Assembly (NCBI GenBank): GCA_949156565.1
Contig: CASCZI010000005.1
Span: forward strand, 1-64,000
Length of the DNA: 64,000 nt
Reading direction: 5' to 3'
Source: an uncultured Alphaproteobacteria bacterium
Lineage (GTDB): Bacteria > Pseudomonadota > Alphaproteobacteria > Rs-D84
Positions 29,503 through 38,306 of this stretch are shown in pieces. Numbering within the stretch: position 1 is the first letter of the stretch; each line of letters begins with the position of its first letter. The position numbers were made by a program, and so were the translations under genes. The notes under the pieces are model-generated. The model was not told the origin of the DNA. It did no database searches and worked only from the letters and a program-made list of their open reading frames with translations.

Positions 29503-30915
29503 ATGCTAGAATATTTACGTAATGCGGCGGATAAACCGGTTGCAAAAATTTTAATTGGAATTTTGGCGTTTTCATTCGTTGGATGGGGTGTCGCCGAATG
29601 GATCTTTGGGGGCGCAATACGCGGCCAGAATATTGCCAGCGTGGGTGGCGAAAGTATTAGTATCCAAGAATTTAATACCGAAAAAACGCGCCAGATGGCC
29701 ATGTTGGACAAAGACATGCAGAAAAAGATTTATACCGATGCCAATGCGGCAAATCAATTCTATGGTGCCGTGTTGGGAAATCTGGTGACGAATAAAATGG
29801 TTGAAAACCGGGCGGATGATTTGGGATTCGTGGTATCGGATCGGCGCGTGGCACGTGAAATTCGTCAATTCCCAGAGTTTCAAGAAAATGGGGCGTTTTC
29901 AACACGTCTGTTTGATACGGTGTTATACCAATCTGGTTTTAGCGAGGCGACATTTGCCGACTATTTACGTCATCAGATTAAACGATCAATGACCCTGGGG
30001 GCGATGGCGGTTCCGATCAAGGTTCCGGATTTTGCATTGCGCGCGGCGTATAATGCCCGTCATGCCCAGCGTCAAATTGATTATATCCCGGTTAAGTTTT
30101 CTCAATTCAATGTGGGCACACCCACGGATGAACAGTTACGTCAATTTTATGCGGCCAATCCCGTGCGTCGTCCCGAAACGCGTGCGGTATCATACATCTT
30201 GGTTGCGGCCGATATGACCAAACCGGATCAGGCCGATCGGGCGTATGAATTGGCCCAACGTGTCGAAGATGATTTAATTGGTGGGGCATCAATGGCCGAT
30301 ATGCCCGCACGCCATCGGGTAAAGCATGTGTCCATTCCGGCATTTGCCGTCGACGCGCGTCCAGTGGATCGTGTCTTGGATGATGCCATGATGGCGCGTG
30401 TGTTTGATATGGATGTTGGCGTAGAAAGTGAATTGATCGAAACCAAAGATGGTTATGTGATCATACGCGTTGATACCATTAATCCGGCCCAGATTGCAGA
30501 TTTTGACAGTGTTAAAAAAGATCTTGGGACGGCATGGCGGCGTGATGCCCAACGCAAGCAAGCCTATGTTCGTGCCAATGAATTATTGGTCGCATTAAAT
30601 GCGGATGGGAAATTGCCTGGGAAAAAATCGGTGACAGTATCGCGCACATCGGGGGCACCGACCGATGTATTGGTTGCCGCATTTAAAGGAGAGATAGGTG
30701 ACAATTCCATTGTGCCGGGTACGGATGCGTTTTATGTCATGCATATTGCCGACGATATTGACCCCCGTATGGATAACAAAAAGATGCAGGCGATGCGTCC
30801 AGAAATCCAAAATATGATGACGCGCGGCATTATGGATGATTATAATGCATTCTTGGGGCGGGAATATCCGGCAAAATTAAATCATAAATTATTAGATCGC
30901 GTTATGGCCAAATAA
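29503..30915 (+). CDS. Membrane-anchored SurA/PpiD-like periplasmic chaperone
   Basis: 470 residues from ATG 29503 (AGGGGA upstream). A single N-terminal transmembrane helix (about 16-37, ILIGILAFSFVGWGVAEWIFG) follows a short cytoplasmic LRNAADKPVAK segment, as in PpiD. The SurA-N-like helical region (about 45-200) includes YQSGFSEATFADYLRHQIKR. The middle (about 225-325) corresponds to a parvulin fold that looks degenerate, so isomerase activity is doubtful. It probably assists folding of secreted and outer-membrane proteins, fitting the many envelope genes in this window. Confidence 0.85.
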   Translation: MLEYLRNAADKPVAKILIGILAFSFVGWGVAEWIFGGAIRGQNIASVGGESISIQEFNTEKTRQMAMLDKDMQKKIYTDANAANQFYGAVLGNLVTNKMVENRADDLGFVVSDRRVAREIRQFPEFQENGAFSTRLFDTVLYQSGFSEATFADYLRHQIKRSMTLGAMAVPIKVPDFALRAAYNARHAQRQIDYIPVKFSQFNVGTPTDEQLRQFYAANPVRRPETRAVSYILVAADMTKPDQADRAYELAQRVEDDLIGGASMADMPARHRVKHVSIPAFAVDARPVDRVLDDAMMARVFDMDVGVESELIETKDGYVIIRVDTINPAQIADFDSVKKDLGTAWRRDAQRKQAYVRANELLVALNADGKLPGKKSVTVSRTSGAPTDVLVAAFKGEIGDNSIVPGTDAFYVMHIADDIDPRMDNKKMQAMRPEIQNMMTRGIMDDYNAFLGREYPAKLNHKLLDRVMAK

Positions 30916-30944
30916 AAAACGCCGGATATTCCGGCGTTTTGTTT
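30914..30944. terminator. Bidirectional intrinsic terminator
   Basis: AACGCCGG-ATATT-CCGGCGTT stem with A and T flanks between convergent genes. Confidence 0.85.
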
Positions 30945-32598
30945 AGTGATTTTTTTCATGTGATATTTTAAACACATGTGTCATTAATGTCTTTTTTTGC
31001 ATAATCACGTTCATACGGTTACTGAGCCCCAGGGTTAATTTGGTATCATCCAAGGACGGGGTAACATGATCAATATACACCCTTTTGTTGGAATATTTAT
31101 TGATCTGATCGAATTGGCGTGACTTTAGGTTTGTGTCAAAGATTTGCCATGACGGACGATTGGGAATATTGGGATTATCCGTTACAATGCCATGCACGGC
31201 CAATATTGTGTCGCCCATAAATGTTTTCAATTCTGTATTTAAATGATTCTTTAATATACGATTGCCATTGACATAAACATCATAAAATGTGCCATCTTGG
31301 GTGATTTTGACCAATTTGGCATGGGCCGTCAATGTATTTTCGTCCAATGTTATTTCTTGTGTTGTTTCTTGGGCGGCGGTTGACGGTAATTTCGATGTTT
31401 CTTTGAATTGAGCCGTTTGGGGATCATATTTTTCCGGAAAACGTTCAATCATGGCCTTGTGCAGGTTTATCGGAATTTCACCAAAGCGCGAAAATGCCTG
31501 AAAGATTTTCAACAAAGCAGAGGTGCCCACGCTGGTGTAATCTTTGGTTTCAGAATGTTGGCGTACCTCTTTTTGGGCTATATAACACTTGGACAGTTTT
31601 TCCACAATCACAGTTGTGTGTTTCGGGGTATCTGGCACGGGTGTTGGTGTTTCTGATTTGGTTTCATCGTGTTCATTGGATTGTGTTTTTGTGTATTCGG
31701 CACGCATTTCATCTGCGATTTTTCCGATTATAGAACGGCGATGAATTTGACCCACCAGGCGGCGCTTTTTGAGATCATACGTATCAAAGCGACGGTACAT
31801 TTCGTCATTTACTTCGTCGGTAACGAATCCTTTGCGTACCTGGGCCTGATAGCGAAATACAAGTGTGCTATCGGCCAAATCCGATACAGGTGTGCATTTG
31901 GGGCCCATTTTGAATTTGCGATTAATCGGATCATATGTTTCAAAACGTTTACTTAATTCCGCATTCAATTCATCGGAAATAAATCCATTCGATTTTGCCG
32001 TACGATATTTATGGCGCAGACTTGTATCTGACAATTGTTCAAGCGGCAAACCGTTGTATTGTCTTTTCGGTTTTGTTGCGTTTACTGCCTTGATCATGGA
32101 TTTAATGGTTTTGGCCCATGCCAAGGATTCATCCAATGTCAATTGCGTAACCGGGGCAATGACCGAACATTTCATCGCGTAAATGGTGTCCCCACCAGAT
32201 GGTACATTCACCGTTTGATAGGTTGTGCCACGTTCAAAGCACCATGAATAAGATGAAATTATTTTGTCATTATTTGTATATGAATCAAAATAAAATGAAT
32301 TTGTTTGTTCAATGTATCGGATGCGTGCCGACCCATATGGCATTTGCGGGGCAATTTGCCCAGTTTTTGTATTTAACAGATACAATCTTTTGATTCGATG
32401 CGCCCCAGTTGCACGGATAATTGGGGTTTTGCGTACAACGATCCATGGGGTGTTGGGCCATTGTCCAACAATTTCAAATGGCGTGGCACTGTTGCCGATG
32501 ACATTGACCTTGGTCGGACGATTATCCGCATCAAGCCAATATAAACTATAATGACCATTGGCAACATTAACACAGCGTAACGTTTTATTTGCAGACAT
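30943..32598 (-). CDS. Hypothetical protein with three 45-residue repeats
   Basis: 551 residues, no signal peptide and no known family. The N-terminal 170 residues are beta-rich. Then three related units follow: LEQLSDTSLRHKYRTAKSNG ending KRFETYDPINRKFK (about 188-235), VSDLADSTLVFRYQAQVRKG ending RRFDTYDLKKRRL (about 238-283), and a diverged one with LHKAMIERFPEKYDPQTAQF (about 370-415). Each repeat has a helix-helix-FDTYDxxxRKF pattern. The start lies two bases after the stop of the ABC-transporter gene and its ribosome site sits inside that gene, so the two are translationally coupled. A role with the exporter is inferred. Confidence 0.7.
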   Translation of the reverse strand: MSANKTLRCVNVANGHYSLYWLDADNRPTKVNVIGNSATPFEIVGQWPNTPWIVVRKTPIIRATGAHRIKRLYLLNTKTGQIAPQMPYGSARIRYIEQTNSFYFDSYTNNDKIISSYSWCFERGTTYQTVNVPSGGDTIYAMKCSVIAPVTQLTLDESLAWAKTIKSMIKAVNATKPKRQYNGLPLEQLSDTSLRHKYRTAKSNGFISDELNAELSKRFETYDPINRKFKMGPKCTPVSDLADSTLVFRYQAQVRKGFVTDEVNDEMYRRFDTYDLKKRRLVGQIHRRSIIGKIADEMRAEYTKTQSNEHDETKSETPTPVPDTPKHTTVIVEKLSKCYIAQKEVRQHSETKDYTSVGTSALLKIFQAFSRFGEIPINLHKAMIERFPEKYDPQTAQFKETSKLPSTAAQETTQEITLDENTLTAHAKLVKITQDGTFYDVYVNGNRILKNHLNTELKTFMGDTILAVHGIVTDNPNIPNRPSWQIFDTNLKSRQFDQINKYSNKRVYIDHVTPSLDDTKLTLGLSNRMNVIMQKKTLMTHVFKISHEKNH

Positions 32599-32600
32599 GA

Positions 32601-34409
32601 TTATTCACCTTGGGTTTGGTTAAATTGAAATTGACCATCGCGCAGACGTTTGTATTCACCGCGCATGTTGATTAATTGGGCATCTGTGCCGGATTCGACG
32701 ATCCGGCCATCTTTGATGACACAGATTTTGTCGGCATCCAAGACCGTTGACAGACGGTGGGCAATCACAAATGTTGTACGCCCACGCATCAAATCTGATA
32801 ATGCCGATTGGATTAACCGTTCACTGGTGGTGTCCAGGGCCGATGTCGCTTCGTCCAGCAACAAGATCGGGGCATCTTTTAATATCGCACGCGCAATGGC
32901 AATACGTTGTTTTTGTCCCCCCGATAACAGACAGCCGTCTTCGCCCACCAGGGTATTATATCCATCGGGAAATTCGTTAATAAATCCGTCGGCGTTTGCC
33001 GCCCGGGCCGCCGCAACAACCGCATCATGCGTGGCATTGGGGGCACCGTATTTAATATTATCTGCGATTGATGCATTGAACAGAAACACATTTTGCGAAA
33101 CATCGGCGATATTTTCGCGTAATGATTTCAATGTATATTGGCGAATATCGGTGCCATTAATGGTGATGGTACCCGATTGGGGATCATAAAATCGCATCAT
33201 CAGATTAAATAACGTGGATTTTCCCCCACCCGATGGGCCAACCAGGGCACATACTGTTCCCGCCGGAACATTCAGGTTGATGTTGTGCAAAACCGGTTCA
33301 CCGGGTGTGTATGCAAATGAAACATTGTCAAAAGACACCGACATAGGGCCCGGTTTTAATTCAACCGCCCCAGGTGTGTTTGTAATATCGGGTTTTGTAT
33401 CCAGGAATTTAAATAAAACCTCTGCCGCTAATAATCCATGTTGTAATGTGTCGCCAGTACCCGTAATACTTTTGGCAGGTTTATAGGCCGCGGTTAATGC
33501 CAACAAAAATGCGGTAAAATCACCCGTTGTGATGGTGCCATTGGCAATAAATTTTGCGCCCATAATCATGGCAACACACAATCCGATTGAAATCATTAAT
33601 TCCATCAATGGCGACCGCAGGGCGTTGGCCTGGGTGCTTTTATAAGAATTTGTTAATGATTGGTTTAAAACATCTGAAAAATTATGTGATTCTTTGTCTT
33701 CGTTGGCAAATGCCTGGATTGTTTGCATGCCATGTAATGTTTGATTCAAATGTTGGGCAACATTATTGGCAATTTTAAATGATTGGCGTGATAATTTGCG
33801 GCGTCGACGCATGATCAATGTCATCGGAATCAAAATCATCGGGGCCAGAAACAAGAGCACCACACACATCTGGGGGGCATACCAAAACATTAAAAATAAT
33901 GTCATGGCCAATGTTGCGACGTTTTGAACCAATTTAACAATTGTTGTTGTCACCAATGATAATACCGCCGGTGATTGAACCGTAAAATAATTTAAATTTG
34001 TTCCAATGCCATCATGCAAAAATTGGCCCATGTTCATATGAACCATATGGGTATAAACCCGTTTTTGTAACGCCGCCTGGGCAACGATGCCACCTTTGGC
34101 CATTAATAATGCCTTGGCATAGGTGAAAATCCCTTTGGCGGCAAAGGCGATCACCACCTGGGCCCCCAGGAAATAAACCGCCGCCATATTCTTGTCAATA
34201 AAGGCTTGGTCCACCACTTGCTGGACCAGGGTGATGGTGTACGCTTCGGCACCGGCGGCGGCAATCGTTGCCATGATCCCCGCCAATAACCATCCCCATT
34301 GGGGGCGGCCAATTTCACGCCATACACGACGATACAGGGATAATTTAATCCCCCGCGCGTCCGCATCAGGACGCAAAATCGATCGAAATTTTTTAATCAT
34401 TTTTTTCAT
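32601..34409 (-). CDS. ABC exporter, MsbA/multidrug type (fused TMD-NBD)
   Basis: 602 residues. N-terminal half: six transmembrane segments of the ABC exporter fold (about 40-330). C-terminal half: nucleotide-binding domain with Walker A GPSGGGKST, signature LSGGQKQR, Walker B ILLLDEATSALD and switch IAHRLST. It works as a homodimer. MsbA-like lipid flipping is plausible for a Gram-negative cell, but a dedicated exporter for a substrate linked to the coupled downstream protein is equally possible. The NBD begins near residue 350. Confidence 0.92.
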   Translation of the reverse strand: MKKMIKKFRSILRPDADARGIKLSLYRRVWREIGRPQWGWLLAGIMATIAAAGAEAYTITLVQQVVDQAFIDKNMAAVYFLGAQVVIAFAAKGIFTYAKALLMAKGGIVAQAALQKRVYTHMVHMNMGQFLHDGIGTNLNYFTVQSPAVLSLVTTTIVKLVQNVATLAMTLFLMFWYAPQMCVVLLFLAPMILIPMTLIMRRRRKLSRQSFKIANNVAQHLNQTLHGMQTIQAFANEDKESHNFSDVLNQSLTNSYKSTQANALRSPLMELMISIGLCVAMIMGAKFIANGTITTGDFTAFLLALTAAYKPAKSITGTGDTLQHGLLAAEVLFKFLDTKPDITNTPGAVELKPGPMSVSFDNVSFAYTPGEPVLHNINLNVPAGTVCALVGPSGGGKSTLFNLMMRFYDPQSGTITINGTDIRQYTLKSLRENIADVSQNVFLFNASIADNIKYGAPNATHDAVVAAARAANADGFINEFPDGYNTLVGEDGCLLSGGQKQRIAIARAILKDAPILLLDEATSALDTTSERLIQSALSDLMRGRTTFVIAHRLSTVLDADKICVIKDGRIVESGTDAQLINMRGEYKRLRDGQFQFNQTQGE

Positions 34410-34463
34410 AGTGCTGATATGATTATAATACTATAATAAAAATTGTCCAGAATATTTTTTACA

Positions 34464-34492
34464 TTGACAAATGGTTATTCAATCTATAAAAT
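34464..34492 (+). promoter_or_regulatory. Sigma-70 promoter of tRNA-Ala
   Basis: TTGACA (34464-34469), 17-bp spacer, TAAAAT (34487-34492), 12 bases before the tRNA. Confidence 0.7.
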
Positions 34493-34504
34493 AAGGCAAC
34501 GATT

Positions 34505-34580
34505 GGGGTCATAGCTCAGTTGGTAGAGCACCTGCTTTGCAAGCAGGGGGTCGTCAGTTCGAGTCTGATTGGCTCCACCA
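34505..34580 (+). tRNA. tRNA-Ala(TGC)
   Basis: GGGGTCATAGCTCAGTTGGT start, anticodon stem CCTGC/GCAGG with loop TTTGCAA (TGC), encoded CCA at 34578-34580. It stands alone, not in an rRNA spacer. Confidence 0.97.
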
Positions 34581-34587
34581 AGATTAT

Positions 34588-34614
34588 AAAAAACCGGCGT
34601 ATCGCCGGTTTTTT
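34588..34614. terminator. Terminator after tRNA-Ala
   Basis: AAAAAACCGGCG-TAT-CGCCGGTTTTTT, 12-bp symmetrical stem, usable by the convergent gene as well. Confidence 0.9.
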
Positions 34615-34625
34615 GTTTCTTATTT

Positions 34626-35285
34626 TTACTTTATTCGGGACAAGCGGGCGTTTTTAATACAGGTTTGCCATCTGTTTTGACGGATTTCATTGATATCAAA
34701 TTGTAGTATTTCCCCAAATTTGGCCCCGCGTGCCCAACATGATACCAAGATTTCTCTGGCAAAATTGTATATCGTTTCGGTTACCTCGATATCGGCATCG
34801 TGCGCGGTCTGATCAATCAATTTCTTGGTTAATCTTTTACCCGCCCGCATGTTTACTTGCATTAATTTTGCCCATTTTTCAGCGTATATAAAGGCCGCCT
34901 TGAGTTCGTCAGTATTGTTTTTCCAGTTATGATAGACGAACGGATAGCTGATCCGGAATTTTTCATTGGCAATCATGGTCATAACTTTTTCATCCAGACG
35001 TTGTTTTTTCAGGGCGTTTAATCGGATTTTTCTTTGGCCCTTCATCCCGTCGACAGAATCATAGTATGCATCACGGTTGTTTTTAAATTTTCTGTGATAA
35101 TTGGCGACAATATCCGAAATCCGCATGTCTGGCATCACGTTCATCAAAATACCATTGAAATCAAATTGAATCCGACGATCCTTTGAAATGGCGGTCGCCA
35201 GCGCGGACAATGCCCAATCATCAATACCATCCCCAGGGACATCATTTTGTGTCAGTGTCATGGGATCATAATCAAATTTTGTCAT
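34626..35285 (-). CDS. Hypothetical protein
   Basis: 219 residues, no recognised family. No signal peptide or membrane segment. Mostly helical and basic, with a charged stretch KGQRKIRLNALKKQRLDEK around 82-100 and a C-terminal WARGAKFGEILQFDINEIRQ segment. The N-terminal 25 residues are acidic. ATG 35285 follows AAGGG. It is flanked by tRNA-Ala and rpsU, and has no operon partner. A nucleic-acid-binding role is conceivable from charge only. Confidence 0.6.
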   Translation of the reverse strand: MTKFDYDPMTLTQNDVPGDGIDDWALSALATAISKDRRIQFDFNGILMNVMPDMRISDIVANYHRKFKNNRDAYYDSVDGMKGQRKIRLNALKKQRLDEKVMTMIANEKFRISYPFVYHNWKNNTDELKAAFIYAEKWAKLMQVNMRAGKRLTKKLIDQTAHDADIEVTETIYNFAREILVSCWARGAKFGEILQFDINEIRQNRWQTCIKNARLSRIK

Positions 35286-35342
35286 TATTTAGCCCTTTTT
35301 TTTAATAATGGCACCAAATATATTATATGTCAATATTTATTT

Positions 35343-35371
35343 TTGATTTGCAATTTGTGAATTTGTTATAT
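35343..35371 (+). promoter_or_regulatory. Candidate promoter of rpsU
   Basis: TTGATT (35343-35348), 17-bp spacer, TTATAT (35366-35371). The untranslated leader would be about 65 bases. Confidence 0.45.
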
Positions 35372-35444
35372 ATACTTGGGGCGAAATCGCGGATTAAATC
35401 CGCCAAGAAATCACAATAAACGCCGCAAAGGGGGTGAAGTACAC

Positions 35445-35651
35445 ATGGTCAAAGTTCTGGTTCGCGACAATAATGTCGAACAGGCATTGCGTGTTGCCAA
35501 ACGCAAATCGCAAAAAGAAGGTCTGTACCGCGAAATGAAAGAACGTCAGCGTTATGAAAAACCAACCACAAAGCGCAAGCGTTTAAAAGAGGAAGCCGTT
35601 CGAAACGAAAAGAAACGTCAATCGAAACAAAGAATGGTTTTCGGATTCTAA
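35445..35651 (+). CDS. rpsU: 30S ribosomal protein S21
   Basis: 68 residues from ATG 35445, with GGGGGTG upstream. The [20 protein letters not shown] start and the [11 protein letters not shown] basic helix identify bS21, a small-subunit protein involved in translation initiation. Monocistronic, with a terminator directly after. Confidence 0.95.
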   Translation: MVKVLVRDNNVEQALRVAKRKSQKEGLYREMKERQRYEKPTTKRKRLKEEAVRNEKKRQSKQRMVFGF

Positions 35652-35662
35652 AAAAAAGATGT

Positions 35663-35688
35663 CCGCCCGTTTGGGCGGCGTTTTTTTT
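35663..35688 (+). terminator. Intrinsic terminator of rpsU
   Basis: CCGCCC-GTTT-GGGCGG stem, then CG and eight T. Confidence 0.85.
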
Positions 35689-35729
35689 GGTTGTTATTTT
35701 TTTTCAAATGTTTTAAATTTATGGGCATC

Positions 35730-37961
35730 ATGAGTAAAGAAATTATCGAAAATATTGAATCACAACAGTTGGCGGACGCGTTGTCGGAACGCTATTTATC
35801 CTATGCGGTGTCGACGATTGTTTCCCGCGCATTGCCCGACGTGCGTGACGGGTTGAAACCGGTTCATCGGCGGATTTTGTATTCTATGCTGCGGAATAAA
35901 TTGACGCCTGCGGCCGCGTTTCGTAAATGTGCCAAGGTGGTTGGTGACGTGTTGGGCAGTTTTCATCCACACGGCGATGGATCGGTGTATGATGCTCTGG
36001 TTCGATTGGCCCAAGATTTTTCGGTGCGGTATCCACTAATTGATGGTCAGGGGAATTTTGGAAATATTGATGGCGACCCCCAGGCGGCGTATCGTTACAC
36101 GGAATCCAAAATGACGGATGCGGCGATGCTGATCATGGAAGGATTGGATGAAAACAGTGTCGATATGATGCCGAATTTTGATGGCACGACGGTGGAACCG
36201 GTGGTTATGCCGGGGGCATTTCCCAATTTATTGGCAAATGGTGGTATGGGAATTGCGGTGGGGATGGCCACAAATATTCCGACACATAACGTGGCCGAAA
36301 TCTGTGATGCGTTAAATTTGGTTGTCGATAACCCAGATGCCACAACGGTTCAGATTATGAAAAAGTTGGTTGGACCTGATTTTCCAACCGGTGGTATTTT
36401 GATTGATGATTTAGATACCATTATTAAAAATTATGATACGGGTCGCGGCGCGTTTCGGATTCGTGCGCGGTGGGAAACCGAAACATTAGACCGCGGTGCA
36501 TCCCAGGCGGTGATTACCGAAATACCGTATGGAATTGTGAAATCCAAATTGGTGGAACAAATTGCGTCATTGATCGATGCCAAAAAATTGCCATTGGTTG
36601 ATGATATCGTTGATGAATCCACGACCGATGTGCGTATTGTTATCACCCCAAAGAATCGCAATGTTCCATTGGATAAAATGATGGCACATTTGTTTGCGAT
36701 GACGGATTTGGAATCGCGGTTCAATATGAACATGAATGTGATTGATTCCAAGGGTGCGCCGCGGGTTATGGGTATTGGCGACGTGCTGCGTGAATTTGTT
36801 GCCCATCAAAAAATCGTTCTGTGTCGGCGTACGACATGGCGGTTGGGAAATATTGCCCGCCGGTTAGAGGTTTTGGGTGGCTTGTTGATTGTTTATCTGA
36901 ATCTGGATCGGGTGATTGAAATTATCCGCAACGAAGATGACGCCAAGGCGGCATTGGTATCTGAATTTCAATTAACCGATGTTCAGGTAGAGGCGATTTT
37001 GAACACTCGGTTGCGGTCACTGCGTAAATTAGAGGAAATGGAAATTCGTCGTGAAGATGCAGATTTACGGGCCGAACAAAAACAATTACAGGAATTATTA
37101 AATAGCCAAGAAATGCAGAATAACCAACTGCATGCGTGGTTTAACGATATTAAAAAGACGTATGATAAAAAAAGCGCCATAGGTCGGCGGCGTACGACAT
37201 GGGATGCGGCCACCGAGGATATTGTTATTAACACCGATGAATTTATCGAAAAAGAACCCATGACGATTATTTTGTCGACAATGGGTTGGATCCGCGCAGC
37301 CAAGGGACATTTGGATCTGAATAATCTGGATATGAAGTTCAAAGAGGGTGACGAATTGCAAGCTGCGTTTCATGCGATGTCCACAGACCGGGTTAATTTG
37401 TTTGCGTCGGGGGGTAAAATGTTCACATTGAATGCGAATGATTTGCCATCGGCACGTGGATTTGGAGAATCGGTACGCATGATGGTGGATATTGGCGCCG
37501 ATGAAAATATTGTCGCGGCGTTTGTATTGGATCCGATGGCAAAGTATTTGTTGGTGGGACGTCATGGTAATGGATTTATCGTGGCGGGTGAAAATTGTTT
37601 GGCCCAGACGCGCACCGGAAAACAGGTGATGAATGTTGATTCGCAAAACCCGGCAATTATGTGTGTGCCGGTGACGGGCAACACAATTGCAATATCGGGA
37701 TCAAATGATAAATTGTTAATATTTGATACGGCGGAAATACCTGAAATGACACGTGGCAAGGGTGTTATCTTGCAAAAATATAATGCAGAACGGACCTATG
37801 TCTTGGATGTTATGTTCTTTGACGCGGCGGATGGATTTGGATGGACAACAGGTCGGGGAACAACCAAATTGGATGATTGGGCCCCATGGCGGGGACGTCG
37901 CGCATCCCAGGGACGCACCATTCCGGTCGGATTCCCCCGCAGTGGAAAGTTCAATAAATAA
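35730..37961 (+). CDS. parC: DNA topoisomerase IV subunit A
   Basis: DNA-cleaving subunit of topoisomerase IV, partner of ParE at 18146. 743 residues from ATG 35730 (ATG 35721 in frame is an alternative; ribosome sites are weak for both). The winged-helix and tower domain carries DVRDGLKPVHRRILYSM, GSFHPHGDGSVYDAL and the catalytic tyrosine Tyr123 in AAYRYTESKM; the C-terminal domain is short with a few beta-pinwheel blades and lacks the GyrA box, favouring ParC over GyrA. Followed by a repeat element without an obvious terminator. Confidence 0.94.
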   Translation: MSKEIIENIESQQLADALSERYLSYAVSTIVSRALPDVRDGLKPVHRRILYSMLRNKLTPAAAFRKCAKVVGDVLGSFHPHGDGSVYDALVRLAQDFSVRYPLIDGQGNFGNIDGDPQAAYRYTESKMTDAAMLIMEGLDENSVDMMPNFDGTTVEPVVMPGAFPNLLANGGMGIAVGMATNIPTHNVAEICDALNLVVDNPDATTVQIMKKLVGPDFPTGGILIDDLDTIIKNYDTGRGAFRIRARWETETLDRGASQAVITEIPYGIVKSKLVEQIASLIDAKKLPLVDDIVDESTTDVRIVITPKNRNVPLDKMMAHLFAMTDLESRFNMNMNVIDSKGAPRVMGIGDVLREFVAHQKIVLCRRTTWRLGNIARRLEVLGGLLIVYLNLDRVIEIIRNEDDAKAALVSEFQLTDVQVEAILNTRLRSLRKLEEMEIRREDADLRAEQKQLQELLNSQEMQNNQLHAWFNDIKKTYDKKSAIGRRRTTWDAATEDIVINTDEFIEKEPMTIILSTMGWIRAAKGHLDLNNLDMKFKEGDELQAAFHAMSTDRVNLFASGGKMFTLNANDLPSARGFGESVRMMVDIGADENIVAAFVLDPMAKYLLVGRHGNGFIVAGENCLAQTRTGKQVMNVDSQNPAIMCVPVTGNTIAISGSNDKLLIFDTAEIPEMTRGKGVILQKYNAERTYVLDVMFFDAADGFGWTTGRGTTKLDDWAPWRGRRASQGRTIPVGFPRSGKFNK

Positions 37962-37977
37962 TAAATCACCCCGATGG

Positions 37978-38006
37978 CATCCACGTAACCAATGTTTGCG
38001 TGGATG
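37978..38006. repeat. Imperfect palindrome after parC
   Basis: CATCCACG and CGTGGATG form an 8-bp stem with a 13-base loop. No T tract follows; it may protect the parC 3' end. Confidence 0.5.
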
Positions 38007-38049
38007 AAACCATGAATGCTGCTATTGCCGACCTTGGGCTCGTGTGTGA

Positions 38050-38245
38050 ATCTAAAAAAAAGCCCACCCCGTTGGTATCACCCATAAAAATTTTCAATTT
38101 TTGCGGGGCCCGATTTCGCCCACCCCTCCACCGGAGGGGAACTTTAGATCGGTGCATAGGTTCTCCCCCCCCCTAGAGGAGTACCCCGAAGGGGGGCTTT
38201 ATTTGAATTCTGCACACTGGTTGGTGGTGCGATAGCAAAGACGGA
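38050..38245. repeat. Dispersed intergenic element, copy 4 (inverted relative to copies 2 and 3)
   Basis: Between convergent parC and the M13 peptidase gene. Core CCCGTTGGTATCACCCATAA continuing into AAATTTTCAATTTTTGCGGG (38068-38107), palindrome CCCCTCCACCGGAGGGG (38124-38140), and the end motif TCTGCACACTGGTTGGTGG (38210-38228), shared with copy 5. Confidence 0.8.
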
Positions 38246-38306
38246 TAGGGGGATAATATCCCCCCCAGGGTTGGGGAACGTGTTCCCCGTTCCTGTTCCT
38301 GATTTT

